Assembly: GCA_035236585.1 (NCBI GenBank)
Contig: CP141130.1
Coordinates: 32,375,501-32,439,500 of the forward strand
Length of the DNA stretch: 64,000 nucleotides
Direction of reading: 5' to 3'
Origin: Warburgia ugandensis
Lineage: Eukaryota; Streptophyta; Magnoliopsida; Canellales; Canellaceae
The notes beneath the pieces are model-generated. The model saw only the letters and a list, made by a program, of their open reading frames with translations, was not told the DNA's origin and did not search any database. Position 1 is the stretch's first letter. The number at the start of each line of letters is the position of its first letter. Shown in pieces: positions 12,469 to 23,704 of this stretch. Made by a program: the position numbers and the translations under genes.

Positions 12469-12825
12469 TCAAGGGTGATAATGAATGGAGAAGTCATAGT
12501 CTTTTAAGTATTCCATCCATCTTCTTTGTCGCATGTTTAAGTCTTGTTGGGAAAAGATATATTTAAGACTCTTGTGATCTGTAAAAACTTCAAACTTTTC
12601 CCCATATAAATAATGTCTCCATATTCGCAAGGCAAAGACTATGGCTGCTAATTCCAAGTCATGCGTTGGGTAATTGACTTCATGCTTCTTGAGTTGTCGA
12701 GAAGCATAAGCGATCACCTTTCCATGTTGCATAAGTACGCAGCCTAGCCCTTGTTGCGAGGCATCGCTATATATCTCAAATCCGCCACTTCCTGAAGGTA
12801 AGGTAAGGACAGGTGCGGTAGTCAA
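12469..12825 (-). CDS. RNase H domain of pol, cassette 2
   Basis: 118 residues identical to the copy at 9102-9458 ([55 protein letters not shown]). Identity between the cassettes is higher than expected for old duplicates, so the duplication is recent or the copies have been homogenised. Confidence 0.85.
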   Translation of the reverse strand: MTTAPVLTLPSGSGGFEIYSDASQQGLGCVLMQHGKVIAYASRQLKKHEVNYPTHDLELAAIVFALRIWRHYLYGEKFEVFTDHKSLKYIFSQQDLNMRQRRWMEYLKDYDFSIHYHP

Positions 12826-13101
12826 CCTTCTTTTTAGTTCTTAGAAGCTTTCCTCACATTTATCAGTCCATTCAAACCTTGTGTCTTTCCTGGTCAGCTT
12901 AGTTAGAGGTAAAGCCATTTGTGAAAAACCTTCGATGAATCTTCTGTAATATCCAGTAAGTCCTAAGAAGCTTCTTATTTCTGTGACTGTCTTAGGTCTT
13001 TCCCGCTCTGTCTTGTTTCAACCTTAGTAGGGTCAACTGCTATGCCATCTTGAGATATAATGTGTCCTAAGAAATTAACCTTTTCCAGCCAAAACTCACA
13101 C

Positions 13102-14166
13102 TTACTGAATTTTGCATATAGCTTGTGTGCTCATAGGGTGCTTAATGTTATCCTTAGATGTTCCATATGGTCTTCGTGAGTCTCGAGAATATATTAAGAT
13201 ATCATCCACAAACACTATGATGAATTTATCTAAGTACTCCTTGAATACCCTATTCATGAGATCCATAAACGCGGCTGGAGCATTAGTCAAACCAAAGGAC
13301 ATCACTCTGAATTCATAATGGCCGTATCGAGTCCTGAAGGCTGTCTTGGGGATATCTTCTTCTCTAACTCGAAGTTGATGGTACCCCGATCGTAGGTCAA
13401 TCTTAGAGAAGACTCTAGCTGACTGAAGTTGATCAAAAAGATCATCGATTCGGGGAAGAGGGTACTTATTTTTAATGGTGACCCTATTCAGCATTCGATA
13501 GTCTACGCACAATCTCATCGAGCCATCCTTTTTCTTAACAAAAAGGACTGGAGCTCCCCACGGAGACACGCTAGGTCGTATGAACCCTTTGTCAAGTAGT
13601 TCCTGTAACTGGGTCTTCAGTTCTCTTAATTCTGCAGGAGCCATTCGGTAAGGAGCTTTGGAAATGGGGGAAGTACCGGGTATAAGGTCAATGATGAACT
13701 CAATTTCCCTTGGTGGAGGTAGACCTGGTAAGTCCTCAGGGAATACATCAGGGAATTCTCGAACAACCTCGACATTCTCAAGCTTTGGTTGGGGATTCTT
13801 GACGGATTCTATCTTGGCTAAGAAGAAGGGGCATCCTTGAGCAATGTGTTTAACTGATTTCATGGCAGAGATAACACATGCTCCAGAATAATCCTTTCTC
13901 CCTTGGAGGGTGAAAGTGTCTCTATTAGGTAGGGTAAAAGTGACACGCTTCTGACGACAATCAACTAAGGCTTGATGAAAGGCTAGCCAGTCCATACCTA
14001 GGATGATATCAAAGTCATTCATATCTAAGTGGACAAGGTTGGCATGTAACAAATGGTCCTTAATCAATATGGGGACATCCTGGAGATAAGAATAAGTGGG
14101 GAGTGCCTGGCCTACAGGAGTCATGACTTCTAGAGTGAAGTCTAGGTCCTGTGGTATAATGTCCAA
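13102..14166 (-). CDS. Protease (C-terminal part) and reverse transcriptase of pol, cassette 2
   Basis: A 354-residue open stretch. The first ~60 residues end the retropepsin-like domain ([19 protein letters not shown]). A linker with [19 protein letters not shown] follows at about residues 140-160. The RT core covers about 180-335, with [55 protein letters not shown] (first catalytic Asp), [15 protein letters not shown] and [11 protein letters not shown] (catalytic Asp pair, F/YVDD box). Polymerase for element cDNA synthesis in cytoplasmic particles. Upstream protease sequence (DTGS-type box near 14210) lies toward gag. Confidence 0.88.
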   Translation of the reverse strand: MDIIPQDLDFTLEVMTPVGQALPTYSYLQDVPILIKDHLLHANLVHLDMNDFDIILGMDWLAFHQALVDCRQKRVTFTLPNRDTFTLQGRKDYSGACVISAMKSVKHIAQGCPFFLAKIESVKNPQPKLENVEVVREFPDVFPEDLPGLPPPREIEFIIDLIPGTSPISKAPYRMAPAELRELKTQLQELLDKGFIRPSVSPWGAPVLFVKKKDGSMRLCVDYRMLNRVTIKNKYPLPRIDDLFDQLQSARVFSKIDLRSGYHQLRVREEDIPKTAFRTRYGHYEFRVMSFGLTNAPAAFMDLMNRVFKEYLDKFIIVFVDDILIYSRDSRRPYGTSKDNIKHPMSTQAICKIQ

Positions 14167-14328
14167 GGATGATGCAAATTCCCGGGATATGAAAGAATGA
14201 GTGGAGCCTGTATCAAATAGAACTTTTGCAGGTGTATCATAGATAGAAAGAATACCTTCAACGACTGCGTTTGATGCTTGGGCTTGACTGGAAGTCAGGG
14301 CAAAGACACGTCCTTGGCTTTTTGGAAC

Positions 14329-15306
14329 TTAATCTTCTTTACGCTCTTGCACTTTCCTTTTTGGACAGTTGTTAGAAAAATGTCCTAATTCTCCACAACT
14401 ATAGCAAGTGATGTTGGAAGTGGGACATGGTCTGCCTGGATAGTTTCTGTTACACCTAGGGCATGCCTTCCAGTCTGGTCTTCTTCCTTTGTTTTCAAAC
14501 GGCTTCTTAAACGGTGGCCTAGGTCCAGATGACTGAAAGGGTCTCTTTCCTTTGTTCTTCATAGTGTTGATGTTCTTAGTTTCTCTTATTGCCTGGTTCC
14601 TTTGATAATCTTTTTCATATAGGGAGGCCATTTCTACTGCTTTGGCTACTGTGGAAGGTTGGAAACCTAGAACTCTGTTCCTGAGTCCTGGGTTGAGTCC
14701 GTCTACAAATCTTTCAGCTGCATCTTCTTCATCAGCACAAGCACGGGGTGCAAATCTTCGGAGGTTGATGAATTTACTTTCATACTGTTGGACGGTCATA
14801 TTTCCTTGTTCTAAGTCCATAAATTCCTTTTCCTTCTGTTTCCTTATATGTTTAGCATAATATTTGTCATTAAAGACCTTTTTAAACTCTTCCCATCCTA
14901 TTGTTTCTTGCTGATCAAAATAAGTTCTTTCTGCTGGTTCCCACCAAAAGGTAGCCTCTCCTCTAAACAAAAATGTGGCCATGGGTACTTTTCTTTCTTC
15001 AGCTATGTTCATGGCCTTAAATATCTTTTCAATATCAATTAACCATTTTTCAGCTGTGGATGCTTCATCTTCTCCTGTGAATGAGGGAGCTAGTTTCTGG
15101 AACCTTTCTAACTGAACCTCACTCCTGTCTATTGTTTTATCAGGGGAAGGATCTCGGGGGGTAGGAGTTTGGCTATGATTGTTCATGTATTGTCCCATGT
15201 TCTGTAAGAATTGCTGAAATAGCTCAGCCATCCCGTTGCCCGACCTAGTGGAGTCCACTGGTGGGGCTTCAGGTCTTGGAGCATTGCTTCCCTTCTTTCT
15301 AGGCAT
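14329..15306 (-). CDS. gag polyprotein, cassette 2
   Basis: 325 residues starting MPRKKGSNAPRPEAPPVDST, the first Met after the primer site and the same start as in cassette 1. The N-terminal ~65 residues are low-complexity. The Retrotrans_gag core covers about 70-230 (LAPSFTGEDEASTAEKWL, FLFRGEATFWWEPAERTYF, VQQYESKFINLRRFAPRA). A basic linker (KRPFQSSGPRPPFKKPFE) and one CCHC knuckle (CYSCGELGHFSNNC, about 300-313) follow. It forms the virus-like particle and binds RNA. The stop is followed closely by protease-region sequence, as in Ty3/gypsy elements where gag and pol are linked. Confidence 0.9.
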   Translation of the reverse strand: MPRKKGSNAPRPEAPPVDSTRSGNGMAELFQQFLQNMGQYMNNHSQTPTPRDPSPDKTIDRSEVQLERFQKLAPSFTGEDEASTAEKWLIDIEKIFKAMNIAEERKVPMATFLFRGEATFWWEPAERTYFDQQETIGWEEFKKVFNDKYYAKHIRKQKEKEFMDLEQGNMTVQQYESKFINLRRFAPRACADEEDAAERFVDGLNPGLRNRVLGFQPSTVAKAVEMASLYEKDYQRNQAIRETKNINTMKNKGKRPFQSSGPRPPFKKPFENKGRRPDWKACPRCNRNYPGRPCPTSNITCYSCGELGHFSNNCPKRKVQERKED

Positions 15307-15433
15307 CTGTAATCACAAGGCAATTCACAGAAATCTTAGTTTATGTTATCCTATTACCCCTTTCTCTTTCATGGATGAAACTTGATTATAAGTTATTCTC
15401 CTCATAACTGGGCTGTGAGTAACGTTAAACCGT

Positions 15434-15445
15434 GCTCTGATACCA
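15434..15445 (-). other. Primer-binding site of the gypsy element
   Basis: TGGTATCAGAGC on the minus strand, three bases from the 5' LTR terminus at 15448. It matches the 3' end of initiator-Met tRNA, the usual primer for this group. Confidence 0.88.
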
Positions 15446-15447
15446 AC

Positions 15448-18106
15448 TGTCACGACCCGGGTTTTTAAGTGATGCAATGTTGATAAAAAGGCGAGATCTC
15501 TTGTTTTATAAATATGAAATGCATGAAATTCTTTTTCATTTGGAAAACAACCTTTCATAAAAACCCCGAGTGTGAAAACTCATTCTCAATCTATTTAGTC
15601 ATGGCAAAGTTTTAAATCAATAATGTTCCCAAGAAAGTGTTAGTCACATTTCAGCTATTAAAGAGTAACTACAATCAAGTAACATTGAAAGATAAGATAG
15701 GGGTCTACTTACTTGTGCTTGGTCTATTCCTCCTAGTGCAAATGTCCCTTGACCTTAGGTATTTACTTTGTATCTGAAAAATGTTGGAGATTGGGTGAGT
15801 ATATAATATACTCAGTAGGGCCTATTACTACTAGTTTTATAAATGCATGAGATGTTTTAAAATCATATGCTCATTCATTCAAAACATGCGTATTTTTGAA
15901 TACTCGAGTTCAATATTGGTATAAGAATCCATAATCAACTGAAATTCAAAATATGCGTATGGTTGAATACTCGATTTCAACATCAGTACAAGAATCCATA
16001 ATCAACTGAAATGCAAAATAACTTAAAAGATAACATAATTCCAAAAGTTAAAGTATCATATATACAATAACATCATGAGATGCAATAGATGCCTCATGGA
16101 GTCCAACTCATGGACCCCTAGTATGGTATGGTCGACCAACCTCATATCATGCTACATGAAATGCACATCAAACCATAGGGTCCACTATGCCCACGGCCTC
16201 CTCGCCGTGTGGTCCCCGAGTACCTGAGGACACTTGGTCATAGCCTCCACGGGGCCTATGACACGCCGACCCAGTGCCGTGACACCAGTGATAGCCCGTT
16301 GTACCACATGCAGTCGACGTAGGGACTTGCCTCTTTTTGGGCGTGGTACCCATCCACCTATTAGTGGTAGAGGCCGAGTGGCCAACCCAGACCCCTCGGC
16401 ATAGCACCCACGGGCTTACTTGCCCAAATCACATAAGATAAGTCAAAACCTGTTAAAACTTGTCCTCTTTTGGGTCCCTCACAACAGCCTGGCCCTCGGC
16501 ACTCCAGCGTCTTTTGGAAACCCTCAAGGACATGCAATCTTTGCAGTACGTAAATCATGCAATGCATGCAGTCGTTTGCAACACATGTATGTGCATAATG
16601 TATATGCAGTCATTCCAAAACATGGCTATTTACAAAGCATTTATCATGCATGCTGAATTTATTCATACAAATCACATGCAAATCAAGTCATATATCCAAA
16701 ACATATGTTCTCAAATAACAATAGTTCTTTTAAAAGGATCTAATAGTGATAGAGCACCTACCTGACTAGGTCGCGTTCACCCTCTTGTCCTCGTACACTC
16801 CTGAACATGGTTTGGGGACTTAAGGTTAGTTTAACCTATCTTTAATGGGTTTAGAGCATTTGGGTCTCATTACTTAGGCATTAGGGGTCCATCCCTATGC
16901 CTATGGGTGTCCTAAGGTCCTAATTAGGCCTTGGTATTCTCAGTTTCCCAGAGTCCTAGCGGTCACGCGCCATCATCCTATTCTAAGGGTCATGCCATAC
17001 TTTTATTGAGCTTTGATTATGGATTTTATAGTTTGGATGTGTCCGCGTCGTCGATATGGACACAACGCCTTTTGCAGCGCCTCAATCGGAGCTCTAGATC
17101 TCAAGTTATAAGCGTTTTAACGTTGCATGTACATATAGTCTTAAAGAAAAGAAAAGAAAAAAAAGGAGGAATGCTAGGGTGCTGCGCGTCTGCGACGTGC
17201 GCCCAGCATTCTTAAGAACCAAAAAAAAAAACGACGCCTCGCTAGTGCGCTACGCGTCTGCGGCGCGCGCCTCAGCGGGCGCGTCTGAAGACGCGCGAGA
17301 CGACGCCGCTCATCGTTCCTTTAGAGGGCGTGTCCAGGGACGCGCGACGTGGGACGGTCCTGTTGGATCGTCCTGCTTGTTAGTGACTTGGGTGGTCCTC
17401 AGGTCACCCTGGTTCAACCCTGTCGAACCAGTGCGGCCTGGGGACGTCCCAGGGGTCTTTGTGGCTCCCCTGGAGGCCTATTCTGCATAGTTTTTCATGG
17501 AAAAACCTAGGGAAATCGTTCCTGGAACTGTGGTGGAGATGGGTTTTGGGTTTTTTCGTGCGTACCTGCTTCGTGGGTGGTTTTCTCTCCACGTTTTCCC
17601 CCCTTGCTCACTGCTTCACGACTGGTTTTCTCCAAGGCTTTTGGGCTGCCATTAGAGGCACCCAAGAGCTCTATTTATAGGGCTTTTACAGAGGGTTCTG
17701 GAGGGTTTCTAACCGCCTTTGAATGGCGGTGGCGAACCCTCTGGAATGGCAGTGGTTTCTTCTTGAAACACCGCCGTTCCAGAAACCTCTAGGAGGTTGA
17801 AGACGACGGGGTGCCCGTATCAAAACGGGCACCTGTGTTTTTCAGGTTAAATCGTTTTTGGGAAATTTACAGTTTTGCCCCTGATCTTCAAAGGGCCATA
17901 TCTTGCTCATTTTAACTCCGTTTTGTGTGATTTTGGTCTCGTTGGATTCCTTTTTCCGAGACGCATCTAATGGAACCAATTTTAGTACCAAATTCCTGGG
18001 TTTAGTTATGGTGACTAGTGAAATGACCAAAATGCCCTTTTCTTTAAAATTGAACTTTTTATTGCTAAACTTGGAATTTCAATATTACAAAATTGGAGTC
18101 ATTACA
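15448..18106 (-). mobile_element. 5' LTR of the double-cassette gypsy element
   Basis: 2659 bp, tgtcacgaccc to tcattaca on the + strand. It is aligned end to end with 5999-8684, with scattered base differences and small indels of a few percent by eye. It includes the TATA-like ctatttatag (about 17669-17678) and a CpG-rich block around 17170-17350. Confidence 0.9.
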
Positions 18107-18111
18107 CCCAA
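18107..18111. repeat. Target-site duplication, right copy
   Basis: cccaa directly after the LTR terminus tcattaca, matching 5994-5998. Confidence 0.9.
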
Positions 18112-18480
18112 TGGAAAACTTGGAGAAGCAGTCACAAATAAGGTGCAACAACAACAACAACAATAATGATGATATGATAAACCTTCTCAACAACATGATA
18201 ATCAGCATTAAACATTGCCAAAGGAATGGAGATATGCTCATGGACATCCTAAGGAGCTCATCATAGATGATCCAATCTTCAAGGTAAAACATCAATCTAA
18301 TTTGAGAAGTTTTTATAAAATTCTACATTATTGTCTCAATTAGAATGCTGAGAGTGCTTGGGAAATAGATCATGACATAGATTGGCTAAACATCATGATT
18401 GAGAAATTTAACCAATTTGAGAGAAATGGTGGAATAGCCCTTGCACATAAACCCAAGGATCACTTGGTTATTGAATTCAT
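18112..18480 (+). mobile_element. Ty1/copia element, internal region, right part (fossil)
   Basis: Copia sequence resumes after the gypsy insertion. A CAA-rich stretch is followed by PKEWRYAHGHPKELIIDDP (about 18218-18274), the conserved lead-in to the copia RT, then IEKFNQFERNGGIALAHKPK (about 18400-18460), which corresponds to the start of the RT domain. Nothing copia-like is seen after about 18480, where Tat-type LTR sequence begins, so most of the RT and all of RNase H and the 3' LTR are not in the window. Confidence 0.8.
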
Positions 18481-18481
18481 A

Positions 18482-20080
18482 AAACAAGTAAATGAAAGCA
18501 GGAAATGAGTAACTAAATAAAAAAAAAACAACTAATCTAAGATGTAATCATTAAACTAAACAACTAAACTAAGAAACATTCTAAGAAGGAAACAATTAAG
18601 CTAACTAAGCAATTAGAAAGTAAACCCTAAATCAGAAAGCAAGCAATTAAAGAAACTTGAAAACCATCTAAAATTACAACTGAGTAAAAGTTAAAGTAAG
18701 GAGGACTATTTCATTAATGGTCAAAGGACAAGGAATTATTGCATAAACAATGAAGAGAAAGCAAATAAAAGAAACAAAGGTACTTCAAATCTGGACTTGA
18801 ATTGCACTATAGGTCCCACATGTCATGTCACTCAATAGGATCTTATACACTCATCTTTAACACAAAATACACTAAAATTACCACCAAGATTTTCTCATCT
18901 CCTTAATCTGACATGCCACAAAATGGCAAATCCCATCCAATAATACTTAAGAATGAAGTATTAGAGCAACCAAGAAAAGATGAGCCTTAACACCTTTCCT
19001 AAACAATTACTACCCAAGAAAGAAAAGAAGATTATGGAAAAGGAAGTAGAAAAAGTTATAGCATTTTCCCTAAAGAAGGAGGGTAACTTTGAGGAGTTTA
19101 GATAAAGAAGGGGTTAGAGGTCATTCATTTTTAAGGAAGTTGAACCATAGATGAGGCTTCCTTCCTTTAAAATGAAATAGAATAAAAGAAAACAAATTGG
19201 AGATAGTGGCCCTTGTTTTAGGACTCACTCATTCCTAGCCTTAGCCCTTATTTTAGGACTCAACCATTCCTAACCTTCGGAAATGAAGTGACAAATAAGT
19301 ACATGGTGTATCCCTATATGCATGATCTAACTAACATGAATTATGCATGAAATATATAATTAGAAAGTTGGTGTGTGAAACATGGAATTAGAAGTTGTAT
19401 GGAATTAGCAAGTGTATGAAATTAGAAAGTTGAAAGATATGGAAACATGGGAAGAGTGTGTGAGTGATGGCAAGTGAGAATGGATGATTAAAGAAGGTGA
19501 GATGAGTGTGAATCTAGCATGGCAGGTTCCATGCCTACAATTTAGAAAGTGTGTGTGCAAGTGAATCTAAATAGAAAGTAGAATGCTTATACTAGATGTA
19601 ACACTAATGCATAAATCCATAATGATATGAATGATTTTCTAATCTAAGAATACTTTCTAAGTTTAAGAGCCTAATATACGTGATGTTTCTAGACTAATCC
19701 TAGAAAGTAAGCAAAGGAAATTAGAAAGTCAAAGTAAGTCAAACATGGGTATTTAAATAGGAAAGTGATCCATCTAACAATCTACCATGAAACTAGTTTG
19801 TAAAATGATCCTAAATTAATCCTAAAACATTTCTAAGAGGAAAGGAAAGTTTCTAAAACTAAAAAGCAAGGAATCTAAGTTCTAAACATGGAGTTTTTGA
19901 AAATAGAAAAGTTCTTAAAACATAAAAACTAAGCAAGATAAATGGCAAGTTATACTATATCTTAGATCTACAAAGTAAAACCTAACTTAAAGAAACAAAA
20001 CTACATGCAGATCTACCACAAATGCAACTAAGGTATTCTACAAATAAGCTATGTATAAGAAATAGAAAAAGATTCATCAC
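18482..20080 (-). mobile_element. Tat/Athila-type LTR fragment
   Basis: Non-coding, adenine-rich on the + strand. About 18830-18900 in reverse complement (ttaaggagatgagaaaatct, ggtggtaattttagtgtatt) resembles 1755-1800 of the LTR at the window start. The aaactaaacaactaaacta stretch near 18550 resembles, in reverse complement, the TTTAG-rich 3' part of these LTRs. No gene seen. Boundaries are approximate, and the right edge against the gypsy LTR is the least certain. Confidence 0.45.
19209..19278. repeat. 35-bp direct tandem duplication
   Basis: Two copies of a gcccttRttttaggactcam-type unit, period 35 bp, with a few mismatches. Confidence 0.85.
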
Positions 20081-21401
20081 CCAAATTTAGCTGTTCCGTC
20101 GGTGCGTAACGTGTGCGTCTTGAGCGCCATTTGATCCGGAGATCGGACAGTCCATTCTGGACTGTCCAATCAATCCTTTCTCAATTGAGGGCCCAAAACG
20201 TCTCTGATCTTTGTGAAAATGCTACCCTAGAGGTTTTGGACCCTTCTGGATCGATTGGTGCAGTAAAAGTTTTCATCTGACCACTCTATCATCCATAATT
20301 AAGGGTTCTTTTGTTTACTTTATTTTTACATTTTTATTACCAAAATATATTACAGTAAAATAAAAATTACATAAACAGTACTAAACATCTATGAAAAGGA
20401 TTTCCACCTACCTGATTGCAGAGAAAACCTCAGTTATATGCCCAATTTAAAAAATACCTTGTTGATGAAGATATGGCCTAAGATCCACCTTTCTTGCAAA
20501 TATCCGTTGTTTGAACCGTTGGATCTTGAAATTTCTTTGGGGGTTTTGTAGAATAGATATGTTGGGAAGTTTTGGAAGGTGGAATTGATCAAATTGGATC
20601 TGTAACAGAGTGCCTAATTGATTTTAGGTCTCTTGTTCCAATCTAAAAAGAAAAACAAGTTGAGAAGAGATCTATCTCTTGGAGATTTTTGGGTTTTTGG
20701 GGAGGGATCTAGATCTAATTTTTCAGGGAGAGTGAAGAGAATTTCGTGGGGATTTTATGAGGATTTTTGGGGTTGTATTTATAGGCATTTTGGGTCTTTT
20801 TTGATGATTATAATATTTTATTTTTTATTATTAAATGTCATGAAAGTCTTCCATGCTCCATTTTTTCTTCCCCATGCCTCATTTTTCTTCCCCAAGACCA
20901 GCTGATCTTTGTTGACCCATGACTTCACGTGGGCTGCTGATAAGGCTGGTTGTTGGGTCCCTTGTGGGCCCCATGTGGGCCCCACATGGTGTAAAAAGAC
21001 CGTTTTGCCCTTTATGCATAAAATTTTGGGTTTTATTCCCATGATCTCGGATTTGAGTGTACTTAGTGGCGTTGGATTCATTTTTCTTAGTACATTCTAA
21101 ATTTTGATGTTTCATATTTTGATTTTTGGGAGATTTTGATTTTGGGGTAAAATTACTATTTTACCCCTTTTGTCCAAGAAATGAAGAAACTTAAGGATTT
21201 CTTATCCGAATTCAAAATTTGTCATGCTTACAGTCGTTTTGAAGGGTTTGCTAAGTTTAATTTCAATTTTACATGTCTTATGATTTGATTATACTTTTAT
21301 AAAACGTATATTTTAAATAACCCTAATATTTCAGCCCGAAATATCTGAAACTCAAATTTTATTGATTTTCTCAATCAATTATAAAAATTGGGGTTATTAA
21401 A
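20081..21401 (-). mobile_element. Partial gypsy LTR (same family as 35864-40222)
   Basis: It matches the upstream third of the LTR at 35864-40222 on the same strand. Shared landmarks are the block around 20200 and 39080 (ctaccctagagRttttggac), the TATA-like gtatttatag (20776-20785 and about 39654-39663), and the terminal ggggttattaaa / ggggttattaca. A polypurine tract on the minus strand follows at 21402-21418. The gag-proximal part of this LTR is not recognisable here. The ORFs inside are not genes. Confidence 0.7.
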
Positions 21402-21429
21402 ATCTTCCCTCCTTACAATAATTTCGTCC

Positions 21430-21830
21430 TCGAAATTTGTAATACACTACTTACTCAAACAAACTAGGGTGTCTTCCTCATTTCTACTTCCGTTTCCCAC
21501 GTGGCTTCCTCAATAGAGTGATGTTGCCACAGGACTTTGACTAACGGAATGCTTTTGGTTCTTAACTTCTGTTCCTTGCAGTCCAGAATTCATATTGCCT
21601 TCTCTTTGAAGGTTAGGTTAGGCTTTACCTCTTCTGGCACCCTTTGAAGTACATGAGTGTCGTCTTGGAGGTATTTCCTTAGCATAGACACATGAAAGAC
21701 ACTATGTATTTTTGAGAGTTAGGGTGGTAAGGCTAATTTGTAGGCCACTGGACCAACTCTTTCTAAGATTTCAAATGGACCAATGAATCTAGGACTAAGT
21801 TTTCCTTTGCTTCCAAATCTCAGTGATGGT
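21430..21830 (-). pseudogene. Integrase C-terminal domain remnant (gypsy)
   Basis: The minus strand encodes LSPRFIGPFEILERVGPVAY, HSVFHVSMLRKYLQDDTHVL and LVKVLWQHHSIEEATWETE. This is the GPF/Y-type module and following chromatin-reading-like tail of chromovirus integrases (known family pattern). In the family this part helps position the integrase on target chromatin. It is joined directly to gag here. Confidence 0.8.
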
Positions 21831-21889
21831 GAAGCCCTTCCTGGGTGTCGAGGAGCAATTTCTAGTTTTGCTTCCCTGACTGCCAATGG

Positions 21890-22654
21890 TTTGGTACAAT
21901 GGGCGGCGATATGTCCATACTCCCCACAATTGTGGCACTTGATTGGAAATCATTGTGGTTGTTATTGTATAGGTCGTGGACAAATATTGCCTTGGTGAAA
22001 TTTTCTACATCTTGGACATGGCTGTATATTTGGCCTTAGTGCATTGTTCCTTTGATTTCTTTGAGGCTTAAAATTGTTCCAAGGTCTTTTATTCTTCTGG
22101 AAAGGCCTTGGTTTATTGTTTCCTCCTCCACTGAACTTGGTAATTTGACCCTTTTTGTACTCATCTTCAAACTTGGAGGCCATTTCTACATAGTCTGCCA
22201 AGGTAGTCAGTTTAGTACCCAACACCTTTATTTTCAGCCCTGAGTGTAGCCCTTCAATGAATCAATCCACGATGTGTGTTTCTGTGTGACACACATGAGG
22301 CGCGAATCTCCTTAGTTGTGTGAACTTGTTATCATAGTCCACCACTGACATATCCCCTTGCTTTAGGTTCAAAAACTCTATCAACTTCCTTTGTTGTACA
22401 TGAGAAGGAAAATATCTATGGTTGAATACTTCCTTAAATTCTTCCCATGTAGTATCTTCAGAATTCGAGAAGGTGTTGTTAGCTGATCTCCACCAAAATG
22501 CAGCTTCTTGTTTGAATAAATATGTGGCAAATTTCACCTTCAACTCTGAAGGGGTACGTAGAGTCTTTTCAACTTCATATATCCATTCTTCAGCCTTTTC
22601 AGCTTCACCCTTGCCATCATACATTGTAACCCTCTTTTGAAATCTTTCCAGCAT
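21890..22654 (-). pseudogene. gag remnant of the minus-strand gypsy element
   Basis: Retrotrans_gag-type sequence: MLERFQKRVTMYDGKGEAEK, AEEWIYEVEKTLRTP, FLNLKQGDMSVVDYDNKF and LRRFAPHVCHTE. It is followed by MASKFEDEYKKGQ and a basic PFQKNKRPWNNFKPQRNQRN linker, then cysteine-rich knuckle sequence near 21960-22020 and 21900-21940. It looks broken. It is clearly a different family from the gag at 14329-15306. Confidence 0.8.
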
Positions 22655-22663
22655 TTTGTCAAC

Positions 22664-22689
22664 CTTTTGAAAGAAACAATCAACTGCAT
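22664..22689. repeat. 26-bp direct repeat, left copy
   Basis: Identical to 23673-23698 (cttttgaaagaaacaatcaa and six more bases). The pair flanks a ~980-bp segment of LARD-like sequence. Confidence 0.9.
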
Positions 22690-23672
22690 ATGATGTAGTA
22701 GTTATTGAACGAGGACTGCTATTATAAGCTAAGTATGAGAAGGCACTCGAAAGATAAAATAAGGAGGCACTTGAAAAATAAAATAAGAGGAATTGAGAAA
22801 ATCACTATGAGGATACCTCCTGAAAAATACAAACTGCATGATTGACAATAAAGCCTTGATAAAAGATTGCATGATATATTTACATAGGGATGGAAGGAGA
22901 AAGTTAAGGTGGCCAGCACATTATAAGGTAAGATTCGATGTTACGTGGCCTTTAGACAAATAGTTAGTTGTTATGAGCATATACCAAGTACAAAAAATCA
23001 ATTTAAGGAATTTCCTAAGGACTAACCCTACTAGATTGAGTATAGAACTGTTGGATTGAAAGGTTACAAAGAAAACCATCAAGCAAAGAAAGAACAAAGA
23101 GGATGATGACAAAGGATTCAACCATGACCTAGTAAGGGTACTCGGTGATGAATAAGAGACTTTTTGCTTTGCATAAATAGGAACATTATTGACAATCCTA
23201 ATGACAAATTGATGAGAATAGTGAGATAGGCTTCTGGTCGAGAACATGTGACCCATGATGATGAATCGACCATTAACATTTGACATGAGTTGGGATAAAA
23301 TCCTCACAGAGGAAAGCGTCTAATGAATTCAATAATTATGAAACTGGATATAGAGTTAGGACATTTTACTTTCAGTATATGATAAGGTCCTCGATGGAAG
23401 ATGCTACTAATTGGCTTTCATTTTCGAATGTAACCTTGGTCAAGGAAATCAAGTCACATATGGAAAATGACAGATAGTTGAAATTCAAAGTTAAGTAAGA
23501 GTTTGGTTATAGAGCACATGATACCATATCAGTTATTGAAGTATCTTGGAGACAAATATAAGAAGCAAAGTTAGATACAATAGAAAGAAGTAACTTTTTG
23601 GGCTTATGGATGATGACAGAGATCACTAGATGAAAGAGATCACTAAAAGATAAGGTAGGGATTTACTTACCT
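22690..23672 (+). mobile_element. LARD-like element, internal fragment A
   Basis: Non-coding. It is collinear with about 60900-61870 of the LARD-like element at the window end. Shared phrases are gatgtagtagYtattgaa, attgcatgattgacaataRa, caaatagttagYtgttatga and aaaggattcaaccatgacct. The last ~35 bp (23636-23672: cactaaaagataaggtaggg then atttacttac) instead match the gypsy LTR fragment at 24677-24934. Confidence 0.75.
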
Positions 23673-23698
23673 CTTTTGAAAGAAACAATCAACTGCAT
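23673..23698. repeat. 26-bp direct repeat, right copy
   Basis: Perfect copy of 22664-22689. It is followed at once by CACTA-derived coding sequence. Confidence 0.9.
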
Positions 23699-23704
23699 TT
23701 GATC

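Larger units (their letters stand above)
5999..18106 (-). mobile_element. Ty3/gypsy element with two tandem internal cassettes (Tekay/Del-like)
   Basis: A 12.1-kb insertion into the copia element, read on the minus strand. The order in that direction is: LTR (18106-15448), primer site, gag, protease, RT, RNase H, a 273-bp terminal LTR piece, primer site, a second gag-protease-RT-RNase H, a 274-bp LTR piece, a primer-site remnant, polypurine tract, LTR (8684-5999). Flanking 5-bp duplications agree. The two LTRs differ by only a few percent by eye, so the insertion is young compared with its copia host. No integrase or chromodomain is visible, so it looks defective and dependent on relatives. 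Tekay/Del placement is inferred from LTR length, LTR ends and pol sequence. Confidence 0.88.
21402..22690 (-). mobile_element. Internal region of a minus-strand gypsy element with gag and integrase C-terminus only
   Basis: Reading on the minus strand, gag (22654 down to about 21890) is followed closely by an integrase C-terminal domain (about 21830-21430), then by the FEDEI-like end (tcgaggacgaaatt near 21430-21417), the polypurine tract and the LTR. No protease, RT, RNase H or integrase catalytic core is seen. The element is therefore a non-autonomous relic of a chromovirus-like gypsy family. Confidence 0.8.
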
